In this document: positions 41,175 to 49,705 of the stretch, one piece after another
Numbering within the stretch: the first letter of the stretch is position 1
How the letters are laid out: each line of letters begins with the position of its first letter
Made by a program: the position numbers and the translations under genes
Assembly (NCBI RefSeq): GCF_030433715.1
Contig: NZ_JAROCC010000001.1
Coordinates: 423,913 to 487,912 of the forward strand
DNA from: Sporosarcina highlanderae
Lineage (GTDB): Bacteria; Bacillota; Bacilli; Bacillales_A; Planococcaceae
Direction: 5' to 3'
Length of the DNA stretch: 64,000 nucleotides
Notes under the pieces: model-generated
Told to the model about the DNA's origin: nothing
The model's database searches: none
The model's input: only the letters and a program-made list of their open reading frames with translations

Positions 41175-41786
41175 TTATTTGTTTCCTGCTTTAACCCATT
41201 CTGCAACTGTCACAGTGCGTTTCGCTTGGTGCCTAACAGCTGCTTGCACATCTTCAATCATTTTTCCATCTTGGCCAACTGTTACGCTTGTCCCGTATGG
41301 ATTTCCGCCTGCCCCGAATAGGACCGGATCGGTGTAACCTGGAGCCGCAATGATTGCACCCCAGTGCATCATTGAAGTGTAAAGGGATAGCAATGTTGCT
41401 TCCTGACCGCCATGTGGATTTTGTGCAGAAGTCATAGCACTTACCACTTTGTTCACTGTCTTGCCGCTCGCCCAAAGCCCACCTTGAATATCGAGGAATT
41501 GCTTCATCTGAGATGGCATATTGCCAAATCGTGTAGGTACGCTGAAGATGATTGCATCTGCCCATTCAAGATCCTCTGATGTTGCAACTGGAACATCCTT
41601 TGTTGCGTTAACAGTGGCTTTCCAAGCTTCGTTACTGTCAATTACAGATTGTGGAGCTAATTCCTGTACTTTTAACACTTTAACTTCTGCGCCCGCTTCT
41701 TTCGCTCCCGCTTCAGCCCATTTTGCTAATTGGTAGTTTGTACCACCCATACTATAAAAAATTACGGCTACTTTTACACTAGTCAT
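41175..41786 (-). CDS. wrbA: NAD(P)H:quinone oxidoreductase, WrbA family
   Basis: A 203-residue flavodoxin-fold FMN enzyme. FYSMGGTNYQLAKW is the phosphate-binding loop for FMN, FSVPTRFGNMPSQMKQFLD and GGQEATLLSLYTSMMHWGAII are strongly conserved WrbA segments. It reduces quinones by two electrons, avoiding semiquinone radicals. Start ATG 41786 has GGAG at 9 bases; an in-frame extension back to 41903 would add 39 residues that the family lacks. Confidence 0.92.
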   Translation of the reverse strand: MTSVKVAVIFYSMGGTNYQLAKWAEAGAKEAGAEVKVLKVQELAPQSVIDSNEAWKATVNATKDVPVATSEDLEWADAIIFSVPTRFGNMPSQMKQFLDIQGGLWASGKTVNKVVSAMTSAQNPHGGQEATLLSLYTSMMHWGAIIAAPGYTDPVLFGAGGNPYGTSVTVGQDGKMIEDVQAAVRHQAKRTVTVAEWVKAGNK

Positions 41787-42026
41787 TTTATCCATCTCCT
41801 TTGTTTTCCCAAATAATTTGTACAGGAAACCCATTTCCTCACCTGCTGAACTATTATTTTTGTTTTCTTGGTAAGAATAACCCTTGAACAAATTTTTAAA
41901 CATCCCATGTCTTCAAAGTGTCTATATTTGTTCTTAATACCTTCTCTTCACCGTAAATGTTAAGTATACTTAGCTACAAAGAGCAGTTTGCAAAGTTGAC
42001 ATTATTCTTAAAAGGAGGTTGAGTCG

Positions 42027-42380
42027 ATGATTACACCTATATTTCGGATTTTTGACATCGAAAAGGCCAAAGAATTCTATTTTGATTACTTGGGTTTTCA
42101 ATTAGATTGGCAGCATCAGTTTGGGGACAACATGCCCCTTTACCTTCAAACTTCAATGAATGGCATCATTCTACACCTTACTGAACACCATGGTGATGCA
42201 ACTCCGGGCAGTTCAATCCGGGTTAAAATCCAAAACATAGAAAGTTATCATGACTATCTGTCGAAAAAAAGGTATCGCTACGCTAAACCCGCTATTGAGA
42301 CAACGCCGTGGAATACGGTTGAGTTTTGTGTTATCGATCCATTTTTAAATAAAATACTATTTTACGAGGATTGTGAGTAA
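42027..42380 (+). CDS. Glyoxalase-superfamily protein (bleomycin-resistance-like fold)
   Basis: A 117-residue VOC protein beginning PIFRIFDIEKAKEFYFDYLGF, with LHLTEHHGDATPGSSIRVKI in the middle, a segment typical of the glyoxalase superfamily group that includes bleomycin-binding proteins. It is probably a dimeric ligand-binding or detoxifying protein; drug resistance is not established. AAAAGGAGGTTGAGTCG precedes the ATG. Confidence 0.85.
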   Translation: MITPIFRIFDIEKAKEFYFDYLGFQLDWQHQFGDNMPLYLQTSMNGIILHLTEHHGDATPGSSIRVKIQNIESYHDYLSKKRYRYAKPAIETTPWNTVEFCVIDPFLNKILFYEDCE

Positions 42381-42412
42381 GAAGTTTACAGAGGTGATTG
42401 GAATTTGGAAAA

Positions 42413-42442
42413 GGCCCTTCCCAATAAAATAAGGGAAAGGCC
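42413..42442 (-). terminator. Terminator of brnQ
   Basis: GGCCCTTCCC pairs with GGGAAAGGCC (one mismatch) and the minus strand continues TTTTCC. It explains the open frame that overlaps it. Confidence 0.65.
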
Positions 42443-42504
42443 AGAATCTAATTGTGAAATTTTCGATCAGTATAAAGGTGCAAGGGAAACTTCTATTAGT
42501 TTAA

Positions 42505-43818
42505 TTAGTTTATTGTTAACTTTTGGACTTGCCCACTGCCCTTGTCAACTACATATCCAACCAATGCAGCAACAAATGCAGGTAGGACCCAACCCAATCC
42601 GTATTCAAAGAACGGAATGATTTCCAGTAGTTCTGTTGAGCGCTGAAGTTGAAAACCAAGGTTAACCAACACGTCATATAATGCAAAAATTGACGCCACC
42701 GATACTGTTAACCTGTACATCATCTTACCTCCACCTACAAAATGTTGGAGTAAAGAAAGTATAACCAACACGATAGCTATCGGATAAATGAACACCAATA
42801 GAGGAGTCGCCAAACTAAGAATAAGATTTAACCCCAAATTCGAAACTAATAAGCCGACCAATGTAAAAACAGCCACATAGAATCTATAATGGAACCGTGG
42901 TAAAATCTCATTGAAAAATCTTGCACAGGCCGTGATCAAGCCAACACAAGTCGTGAGACACGCCAATATAACAATTACACCAAATAAAAGACCCCCGCCT
43001 CGCGCAAATAGTATGCCTGATGCAACAGTCAACACTTCTGCACCATTTGCAAAGTCGGTTTCTTTCGGTATAACCCTACCAATCCATCCGAGGGAGATAT
43101 AAACAATGACCAGTCCAACTCCGGCAATTACACCGGCTCCGAATGTCCCTTTTACCAGATCCAACTTGGATTTTGCACCTTTATCTTTTAAGGCGTTTAT
43201 CACAACAATTCCAAACGCAAGCGCCGCCACAGCATCCATAGTGAAGTATCCTTCAACAAAACCTTTGACAAAAGGGGTTGTGACATAATCACCTACTGCT
43301 GGAGAGGCAATATTTTCAAATTTGATAAAAGCCTGGACAACTAATACCCCTAAAACGAGCAATAAAAGAGGCGTTAAGAGCTGTCCGATGCGATCGACTA
43401 TCTTCTTTGGATTCAGGCTAATAAAATAGGTTACCCCAAAGAATAGTAGTGAAAATACAAGTAACGCCAACCAACCTTCAACGACCATGATTTGTTTGAA
43501 CCCTAACTCATAAGCGACATTGGAAGCCCTCGGAATTCCATATAGCGCACCGATGGACATATATATGATAATCGCAAAAACTAGGCCGAACACTCGATGG
43601 ACACGGTTTCCAATGGATACTAACCCGTTTTCGGACAAAGAAATTGCCATTACTGCCATGAACGGCAACAGAACACCCGTGATTAAGAATCCTGTAATCG
43701 CAGGTCCAAAGCTTTCACCAGATTGCAATCCTAACAATGGTGGAAAAATAAGATTCCCTGCGCCAAAAAATAAAGAAAAAAGCATTAGTCCCGAAAACAA
43801 TACAGTTTTTTTAGTCAT
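42505..43818 (-). CDS. brnQ: Branched-chain amino acid carrier BrnQ (LIVCS family)
   Basis: A 437-residue secondary transporter with about twelve helices that imports Leu, Ile or Val with sodium or protons. FSLFFGAGNLIFPPLLGLQSG near the N-terminus is the family signature, and GYFTMDAVAALAFGIVVINAL in the middle is also conserved. AGGAGGTAATACG precedes the ATG. A T-box leader upstream links expression to amino acid supply. Confidence 0.94.
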   Translation of the reverse strand: MTKKTVLFSGLMLFSLFFGAGNLIFPPLLGLQSGESFGPAITGFLITGVLLPFMAVMAISLSENGLVSIGNRVHRVFGLVFAIIIYMSIGALYGIPRASNVAYELGFKQIMVVEGWLALLVFSLLFFGVTYFISLNPKKIVDRIGQLLTPLLLLVLGVLVVQAFIKFENIASPAVGDYVTTPFVKGFVEGYFTMDAVAALAFGIVVINALKDKGAKSKLDLVKGTFGAGVIAGVGLVIVYISLGWIGRVIPKETDFANGAEVLTVASGILFARGGGLLFGVIVILACLTTCVGLITACARFFNEILPRFHYRFYVAVFTLVGLLVSNLGLNLILSLATPLLVFIYPIAIVLVILSLLQHFVGGGKMMYRLTVSVASIFALYDVLVNLGFQLQRSTELLEIIPFFEYGLGWVLPAFVAALVGYVVDKGSGQVQKLTIN

Positions 43819-43884
43819 CGTATTACCTCCTAATTCTCAGCAATAAAGCATCTATAAATTGTGAGATCTCCTCTTTTAAACACA

Positions 43885-44163
43885 AAAAAACCCGCCCCTC
43901 AACAGGGACGAGTTTGTACTCGCGTTACCACCCATATTCCGCAAGGTTTCCCTAAAGAAGAAACAATACGGCTCTCTGTCACGTACTACTATACGTGTTC
44001 CATGTAACGGTGGAAATCCGGCATCGCTTACTAATTTCAGCTTTGCATCTCGGAGAGGATTTTCAGAAAAGACCTGTACATCGACTTTCACCAAACGCCG
44101 ACTCTCTGAGGTACAATGTTTCTTCTCTTACTATTTCTCGTCACAGATTATTATTACTATTAC
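43885..44163 (-). promoter_or_regulatory. T-box leader of brnQ (probable tRNA-Ile) with promoter at 44170-44198
   Basis: On the minus strand the T-box sequence AATATGGGTGGTAACGCG (43921-43938) is followed by a terminator (stem about CTCGTCCC/GGGGCGGG at 43885-43912) and a run of seven T. In Stem I the segment CTGAAAATCCTCTC places ATC (Ile) at the expected specifier site. The promoter is TTGACT (44193-44198), 17 bp, TTAGAT (44170-44175). Low charging of tRNA(Ile) would switch brnQ on. The specifier assignment is by alignment with the proS leader only. Confidence 0.88.
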
Positions 44164-44231
44164 AATACAATCTAACAGAGAGTGATTCGAAAAGTCAATA
44201 TGTTTTATTTATTTCATGATGGATTGAATAT

Positions 44232-44265
44232 AAATACCCCGTTCCATTACCGGAACGGGGTATTT
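44232..44265. terminator. Terminator of allB
   Basis: AAATACCCCGTTCC pairs with GGAACGGGGTATTT with a short loop; flanked by A/T on both sides. Confidence 0.85.
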
Positions 44266-44280
44266 GTTATTGTGGAGATA

Positions 44281-45609
44281 TTATTTTGTTAGTTGCCCGT
44301 TATCAAACACAACTTCCCCACCGACAATTGTCGTCTTCACTGCCCCTTTGTAAGTTCTACCAATGTATGGGGAGTGCTTATGGCGGTAGAATAGATCTTC
44401 TTTTTTCAATTCAAAGCTTTCGTTCAGATCAATAAGCGTTAAATCAGCGTCATAATTAACTGCGATTGTTCCCTTATTTTCAAGTCCGAACAGTTTTGCA
44501 GGGTTAGTTGCTGTTAGTTCAACAATTTTTTCCAACGGAACATTACGTTTGAAATATCCTTCTGTCAATAGGATATTCAGAGAGGATTGCGCTCCAGAAA
44601 TACCTCCCCAACCGTCGAAAATATTGTCTTTTATAACTTTCATGGATGCTGGAGCTGGGGAGTGGTCAGAACCGATTGTCGTGATTTCACCTTCAGCAAC
44701 CGCTTTCCATAGATCTTCCACTTCTTCTTCATCGCGTAGAGGCGGTGCGCATTTTGCGATTACACCTTGCTCTTCCAGATCTTTAACCGTCAGTGACAAG
44801 TAATGTGGGCATGTTTCAACTGTAACATCAACACCACGTTGCTGTGCAGCCTTGATTACTTCAACAACTTTTCGGCTACTTGCATGCACGATATGAAGCT
44901 TACATCCAGTTAATTCCGCATACGAGATAATTCTTCTTACGGCTTCAATCTCTGAAATGATTGGTCGGGATTCGACATAATCCCTTGCAGTTACTTTACC
45001 TTCACCAATTTTTTCATTTGCAAGCTGTTCGCACATGACCGTACTTTCTGCGTGTACCGCCAAAATGGATCCTAAGGATGCAATCTCTTTCATACCTTTA
45101 TAGATCGTTTCATCATCGACATTATGGAAATCGTCAATTCCGCTTGGTGACATGAATGCCTTGAAGCCAATAACACCATTTTCATGGAGATCTTTTAAAT
45201 CAGCAATATTTTCCGGTACAAGTCCTCCCCAGAAATATGGGTTCACGATTGATTTTTCAGCAGCAAGTGAACGCTTCAGCTCCAAATTTTCTTTATTAAT
45301 AGTCGGAGGCGTACTATTCAGTGGCATATCAAAAAATGACGTAGCACCGCCAGCTGCTAAGCTTCTGCTCCCCGTTTCCAAGCCTTCCCATTCTGTTCTT
45401 CCAGGTTCGTTAAAATGAACATGAGTGTCAATCATGCCAGGGAAAATATGTAGACCTTCCGCGTTAATTTCACGGGTTGCTGTTCCTTCTAATGAATTGT
45501 TAGAAGATACTTCTACTATTTTTCCGTCTTTAACTGCGATATCACCTTGGATAGTAGTATCTGCAGTTACAATTGTTCCATTTTTAATAATTAGATCATA
45601 AGTAGCCAT
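44281..45609 (-). CDS. allB: Allantoinase AllB (cyclic amidohydrolase)
   Basis: A 442-residue metal-dependent hydrolase that opens allantoin to allantoate in purine degradation. Metal ligands fit the amidohydrolase pattern: HVHFNEPG near residue 60, a carboxylated Lys in GFKAFMSPSG, HAES, HIVHAS, and the Asp in TTIGSDHSPAP. The family is close to dihydroorotase and hydantoinase, but FFDMPLNSTPP and GWGGISGAQ point to AllB. ATG 45609 has GGAGGAGTACAATT upstream. It is not accompanied by other purine-catabolism genes in this window. An extended -10 (TGGTATAAT on the minus strand, near 45660-45668) is its likely promoter. Confidence 0.92.
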   Translation of the reverse strand: MATYDLIIKNGTIVTADTTIQGDIAVKDGKIVEVSSNNSLEGTATREINAEGLHIFPGMIDTHVHFNEPGRTEWEGLETGSRSLAAGGATSFFDMPLNSTPPTINKENLELKRSLAAEKSIVNPYFWGGLVPENIADLKDLHENGVIGFKAFMSPSGIDDFHNVDDETIYKGMKEIASLGSILAVHAESTVMCEQLANEKIGEGKVTARDYVESRPIISEIEAVRRIISYAELTGCKLHIVHASSRKVVEVIKAAQQRGVDVTVETCPHYLSLTVKDLEEQGVIAKCAPPLRDEEEVEDLWKAVAEGEITTIGSDHSPAPASMKVIKDNIFDGWGGISGAQSSLNILLTEGYFKRNVPLEKIVELTATNPAKLFGLENKGTIAVNYDADLTLIDLNESFELKKEDLFYRHKHSPYIGRTYKGAVKTTIVGGEVVFDNGQLTK

Positions 45610-45714
45610 AATTGTACTCCTCCAGACGTGAATTTTTAATTTCACTTATTACTAAAATATTATACCAGACAAATAATGTAAACAATGAGGGATATGCCTG
45701 ATTCTACAGTGACA

Positions 45715-45731
45715 TTGTTCACTTTGAACAA
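45715..45731. promoter_or_regulatory. Perfect 17-bp palindrome upstream of allB
   Basis: TTGTTCA-CTT-TGAACAA, 7-bp arms, about 45 bp upstream of the allB -10 region. It looks like a site for a dimeric regulator. It sits in the 345-bp gap between allB and ridA, which otherwise contains only the allB promoter and a hairpin. Confidence 0.6.
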
Positions 45732-45858
45732 TTCACACCGTAGTCATACTCTCTTTTTATTCATTACTGTCGACTTGTATGTTTTACTAAACAGACCTTA
45801 TTATTCATCCCAGATATTTTTAATGTCTCAAGAGATATAATTTCTCGGATTAACTTTG

Positions 45859-45894
45859 TTCCAAACCGGAAAGATTGATATTTCCGGTTTGGAA
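45859..45894 (+). other. Perfect 14-bp hairpin in the ridA leader
   Basis: TTCCAAACCGGAAA (45859-45872) is exactly complementary to TTTCCGGTTTGGAA (45881-45894) with an 8-base loop. No T-run follows, so it is not a standard terminator. It lies 60 bp before the ridA start. Confidence 0.6.
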
Positions 45895-45954
45895 TACTAC
45901 GATTGGGTTGTTGAATCGTCCGATGGACAGTCATTGAATAAAGGAGGAATCATA

Positions 45955-46338
45955 ATGACAAGAATTGCTTATGAGGTGAAAGGTGCAACTGCATCAGGTC
46001 CATATTCAGCTGCGGTAGACGCAGGTGATTTAGTTTACTTATCTGGTCAAACTGCAATGAACTCTGTTGGTGCAAAGGATATGACAGGTGACATTGCCGG
46101 GCAAACGGAGCTATGCTTTAAACACTTATTCGAGGCACTTGAAGCAGCCGGCCTTACTCCTGATGATGTTGTAAAGGCTAATGTTTACTTGACGGATATG
46201 AATAATTTTTCCGCAATGAACGATGTATATGCAACAAAGTTTTCTAAACCTTACCCTGCAAGAACTTGCGTCGCTGTTGTGGGATTACCACTTGGGGCAG
46301 AGGTTGAAATCGAATTCATTGCTAAAAAACCGAACTAA
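45955..46338 (+). CDS. ridA: RidA family enamine/imine deaminase
   Basis: A 127-residue YjgF/YER057c/UK114 protein. RidA removes reactive enamines such as 2-aminoacrylate. The conserved Arg is in PARTCVAV and the GPYSAAVDAGDLVYLSGQ segment is typical. ATG 45955 has AAAGGAGGAATCATA upstream; a longer frame reaching 45856 runs through the leader hairpin and is not used. Confidence 0.93.
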   Translation: MTRIAYEVKGATASGPYSAAVDAGDLVYLSGQTAMNSVGAKDMTGDIAGQTELCFKHLFEALEAAGLTPDDVVKANVYLTDMNNFSAMNDVYATKFSKPYPARTCVAVVGLPLGAEVEIEFIAKKPN

Positions 46339-46352
46339 TAAAACATTGACAG

Positions 46353-46388
46353 AAACCCACTGAGCCCACTGCTCCAGTGGGTTTTTTT
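46353..46388 (+). terminator. Terminator after ridA
   Basis: AAACCCACTG pairs with CAGTGGGTTT, followed by a run of T. Confidence 0.9.
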
Positions 46389-46484
46389 CGGTAAATGGAT
46401 ACTTCAAGCCGTGGAGTAATTCGATTAATTCACCCCTATATGGACAAACTTTCGATATAACCGAATGAAAATAAGGAGATGAGT

Positions 46485-47105
46485 TTGTTGAAAAAAATAA
46501 ATTGCGATTTTTCACCGATGAAAAAAGTGCTAAAAGAAGACATTCGAAAGCTTATCGTAGCTTTACAAAATAATATAGAATCCATCGTCGATGAGGAGAA
46601 TTGTCTCCTTGGGGATTTCGAAAAAATAAAAAGGGACTTTTTAACCATCGAAATGAAAGCCGCAACTTTCTATTTGAACTGTTATCTATCGCCTTTTACA
46701 GATAAATACCCCGAACTGTCAACGTGTGTCCAAAATATGTCCAGACTAAAACATGGTGGTTTAATCGTAATACAACGGGAAAATCCTCTTGAATCTCTAC
46801 TGACATCTGGTATTCCAATTGGAGCCGATTTGACGCACAGCTTGTTAGAATCCATCTTCTATCCCGGGAGCCCGCTACACGATGGCGCAGTGTTAGTGAA
46901 TCAAAACCAAATCGTTTCTGCAACAAATGTCCTTCCATTATCCGGTAGATTTACGGGGGAGAGGAAATTAGGAACAAGGCATCGCGCCGCTTTGGGTTTG
47001 ACGGAACGTAGTGATGCACTGGTCCTTGTCGTATCGGAGGAAACGGGTAGAGTTTCATTTGCTTTCAAGGGGGAGCTGTTTCCGATTACTACGTGGGTTG
47101 GGTAG
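46485..47105 (+). CDS. cdaS: Diadenylate cyclase, CdaS type
   Basis: A protein of about 206 residues that makes cyclic di-AMP from two ATP. The C-terminal DAC domain has the catalytic DGA (HDGAVLV) and GTRHRAALG motifs. The N-terminal region (residues 1-70) is helical and fits the autoinhibitory two-helix part of the sporulation-specific CdaS (YojJ) of B. subtilis; there are no membrane helices (unlike CdaA) and no DisA C-terminal domain. Start TTG 46485 is 6 bases from AAGGAG; ATG 46479 is too close to it and TTG 46488 is also possible. Confidence 0.9.
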   Translation: MLKKINCDFSPMKKVLKEDIRKLIVALQNNIESIVDEENCLLGDFEKIKRDFLTIEMKAATFYLNCYLSPFTDKYPELSTCVQNMSRLKHGGLIVIQRENPLESLLTSGIPIGADLTHSLLESIFYPGSPLHDGAVLVNQNQIVSATNVLPLSGRFTGERKLGTRHRAALGLTERSDALVLVVSEETGRVSFAFKGELFPITTWVG

Positions 47106-47138
47106 AAATAAATAATTTTCATTTAAGTACGTGTACAA

Positions 47139-47176
47139 AAAGAAGCTGTCCAGACGATTTCCTGGACAGCTTCTTT
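47139..47176. terminator. Bidirectional terminator between cdaS and the EamA gene
   Basis: AAAGAAGCTGTCCAG pairs with CTGGACAGCTTCTTT around an 8-base loop. Confidence 0.9.
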
Positions 47177-47177
47177 A

Positions 47178-48155
47178 TCATGCTTCTCGCTCCTGTAATC
47201 TTCCTTTGAACTCCTCTTTCGGTTCTCTTCTTTTCTGCTGTAGTCGAAGATAAACATTGTTTAAAAGTAATGATACGATAATAAAAATGGTGCCGATATA
47301 ATCATAAGCAGTGATGCTTGCACCTTGAAAAATTTGAATGACCAATGTCGTAACAGGTACGAAGTTAAGGAATAACAGTCCATTTAACGGTGTGATAACA
47401 CTTACACCGTAATTCCATCCTACCAAGGCAATAACGCCTGGGAAAATCACCATGAATGCAATATGAGGGCTTGTAATGATCATTGTTTCGACGGTTGGTA
47501 CTGAAACATAGCCTGTTAATGTTGCAACGAAAACCACAATTGCAGCAGTCACAGTTCCAAGCAAACAGCTAAGAGTCGAATAACGTAAGGCAGACCAGCC
47601 ATCATTGCTGAATTTGCCTCCCCCCATCGTGTATACAACCCATCCAATGACCGCAAGCAGAATCAATAAAGATGGGATAATGTCATTTGTCTCTGTGAAA
47701 AAGGTGCCAAAATTACCTTTCGTTACGACTAACGAAGCACCGACGAACCCAATAACCACACAAAATATCGTAAATGCTTGTGGTCGTTGCCTTATGAACA
47801 CCCAAGCAATAACGATGGAAATCATAGGCATCAATGATTCCATAATGGAAGCTATCATAGTACCTGGATTGCCCAACAAATCCTGTCCCCAGAAAATGAG
47901 CAAATTATAAACCGTAAAGGCCATCGTTCCGAAAAACCACAGGTGCCAGCCCTTCCCTTCAAAGCGAAAAGCATTAATACCTTCCTTCCAAAATAGCCAT
48001 ACAAGTAAAATGATCGTTACGAGACCATAACGAAAAAGAGTAAAATAAAATGGGTCTAAATGATGAAACGCATGATTCGCAACCGGAAACATAGCGCCCC
48101 AGGATACTGCAGAAATTAAACATAAAATAGCGGCAACCAATACTCTGTTCTTCAT
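47178..48155 (-). CDS. EamA/DMT family transporter
   Basis: A 325-residue protein with ten helices made of two EamA repeats (first GAMFPVANHAFHHLDPFYF; second beginning near AVIGWVVYTMGGGKF). Such proteins export amino acids or other metabolites; the substrate is unknown. It is divergent from a LysR regulator that starts 136 bp away, the standard arrangement in which the regulator controls the exporter. GGAGACATCTTAGA precedes the ATG. Confidence 0.9.
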   Translation of the reverse strand: MKNRVLVAAILCLISAVSWGAMFPVANHAFHHLDPFYFTLFRYGLVTIILLVWLFWKEGINAFRFEGKGWHLWFFGTMAFTVYNLLIFWGQDLLGNPGTMIASIMESLMPMISIVIAWVFIRQRPQAFTIFCVVIGFVGASLVVTKGNFGTFFTETNDIIPSLLILLAVIGWVVYTMGGGKFSNDGWSALRYSTLSCLLGTVTAAIVVFVATLTGYVSVPTVETMIITSPHIAFMVIFPGVIALVGWNYGVSVITPLNGLLFLNFVPVTTLVIQIFQGASITAYDYIGTIFIIVSLLLNNVYLRLQQKRREPKEEFKGRLQEREA

Positions 48156-48214
48156 TCTAAGATGTCTCCTTCAATTACCTTCTATATCTATTGAAACACA
48201 AAGTCGGTATCTCT

Positions 48215-48258
48215 CAAAATGAACAATTTTGATGTTAGATATCTCAAATAGTGATATC
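48215..48258. promoter_or_regulatory. Possible LysR regulatory sites between the EamA and LysR genes
   Basis: CAAAAT-GAACA-ATTTTG (48215-48231) is an inverted repeat, and two GATATC palindromes lie at 48238 and 48253, 15 bp apart. They occupy the divergent promoter region where a LysR protein would bind. Confidence 0.45.
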
Positions 48259-48291
48259 ATAAGTTGTGAGCAAGTGGAAAGGGGAGTTCAG

Positions 48292-49170
48292 ATGGAGTTC
48301 AAGGATTTGGAGATTTTTGAAATGGTTGCGCGTAAAGGCACGATTTCTGAAGCTGCAAAAGAATTAAGTTACGTCCAGTCCAATATCACTTCAAGAATAA
48401 AAAAACTTGAGGCAGAAATGAATACAGCTCTTTTCAACCGTCATAACCGCGGAATGACACTAACTCCTGAAGGGAAAAAACTACTTGTCTATTCCGAGAA
48501 AATATTATCACTAACAAATGAAATGAAAAAAGTTGTTCAAAGTAAATCTGAACCAGCAGGCAAACTTGAAATCGGAACCGTTGAAACAGTTATTAGATTA
48601 CCAGTAATTTTATCTTCTTACAGCAAGAAATATAGAAACGTTGATTTATCACTACTTACAGGTGTTACTGAACAGCTTCAAAATGATGTTTTAAACCATC
48701 GTTTGGACGGTGCATTCGTGACTGAAATCGATCAACACCCTGATCTTGTTTCCCACGATGTCTTCGAGGAAGAACTTGTCTTACTATCGGACAGTACAAA
48801 AACATCAATTGAACAGCTAATAGAAGAACCGATTCTATGCTTTAGTAAAGGTTGCGGGTACCGGGCAAGACTTGCAAAATGGTATAAAGATCAAAACAAA
48901 GTACCACAGAAAGTAATGGAATTCGGTACGTTGGAAACAATTTTAGGTAGCGTTACTATGGGACTTGGGATTACGTTTGTTCCAAAATCTGCTGTTGGTC
49001 ATTTGGAAAAGAGAGGCCTTGTCCATTGTCACTATTTGCCCGAAAAATACAGCAAGATTAATACCGTTTTCATAAGAAGAAAAGACGCCCATTTAACATC
49101 AACACTTGAAAAGTTTGTCGAAACCTTTGAACAGATTGACGGTGAATGGGATTTCCCGCTGGCCCATTAG
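48292..49170 (+). CDS. LysR-family transcriptional regulator
   Basis: A 292-residue regulator. The N-terminal winged helix-turn-helix is complete (LEIFEMVARKGTISEAAKELSYVQSNITSRIKKLE) and the C-terminal effector-binding domain follows. It resembles the CzcR/YofA-type LysR proteins. ATG 48292 has GGAAAGGGGAG upstream; an in-frame start at 48229 lies in the promoter region. It likely activates or represses the divergent EamA exporter in response to that exporter's substrate. Confidence 0.92.
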   Translation: MEFKDLEIFEMVARKGTISEAAKELSYVQSNITSRIKKLEAEMNTALFNRHNRGMTLTPEGKKLLVYSEKILSLTNEMKKVVQSKSEPAGKLEIGTVETVIRLPVILSSYSKKYRNVDLSLLTGVTEQLQNDVLNHRLDGAFVTEIDQHPDLVSHDVFEEELVLLSDSTKTSIEQLIEEPILCFSKGCGYRARLAKWYKDQNKVPQKVMEFGTLETILGSVTMGLGITFVPKSAVGHLEKRGLVHCHYLPEKYSKINTVFIRRKDAHLTSTLEKFVETFEQIDGEWDFPLAH

Positions 49171-49177
49171 GAAAAAA

Positions 49178-49222
49178 AAAGGTCGAATTTTTTGCTAGTT
49201 TCAGCAAGAAATTTGGCCTTTG
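49178..49222. terminator. Bidirectional terminator between LysR and DoxX genes
   Basis: AAAGG and CCTTT with an inner TTTGCT/AGCAAG-type pairing form an imperfect long stem between convergent genes. Confidence 0.6.
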
Positions 49223-49235
49223 CTCCTTCATTATG

Positions 49236-49652
49236 TTATGCGGCTATATCATCTTTTGCAGATCCAAAAAGCTTATTATCTAAAGAAAGCAATTGGCTTC
49301 CGCTAATCACTAATACGACTGCGATTGATAATAGGACTAAATCTAGTTCATACCCCGCAGCCTCTGCACCAATGAAACCTAAAGACAACTTGGATGTAAA
49401 GATTGCTCCAACCATTACAACTGCAATTAAAGCTGAGAAAAGTCTTGTACCGATTCCTATGATTAATGCAATTCCTCCAAGCAATTCAATGAAAGCAACT
49501 ACATAACCGAGAAAGCCTAAAATACCAATGCTTTCAAACCAGCCTGCTACATTTCCGAGGCCCATTTGAAATTTTGCGATGCCATGTACTAAGAATGTTA
49601 CTCCTAAAACCACTCGAAGAATCAATAGACTCCATTCAAATTTTTTATCCAT
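49236..49652 (-). CDS. DoxX-family membrane protein (CatD-like)
   Basis: A 138-residue protein with four helices and the DoxX pattern (ILRVVLGVTFLVHGIAKF, then FIELLGGIALIIGIGTR). B. subtilis CatD, encoded with the dioxygenase CatE and controlled by CatR/YodB, belongs to this family. Here the gene follows a luciferase-like oxidoreductase whose promoter has the same operator as catE, so a link to quinone/catechol stress is likely. AGGAGTATGAAAAA precedes the ATG; 53 bp separate the two genes. Confidence 0.85.
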   Translation of the reverse strand: MDKKFEWSLLILRVVLGVTFLVHGIAKFQMGLGNVAGWFESIGILGFLGYVVAFIELLGGIALIIGIGTRLFSALIAVVMVGAIFTSKLSLGFIGAEAAGYELDLVLLSIAVVLVISGSQLLSLDNKLFGSAKDDIAA

Positions 49653-49705
49653 TTTTTCATACTCCTCTATCTACTTATAGTGTTAATCCATAATAACTAT
49701 ATTAT

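Noticed and set aside
42405..42620. 71-residue open frame on the plus strand after the glyoxalase-like gene
   Set aside because: It contains the brnQ terminator hairpin and runs into brnQ on the opposite strand; the composition is not protein-like.
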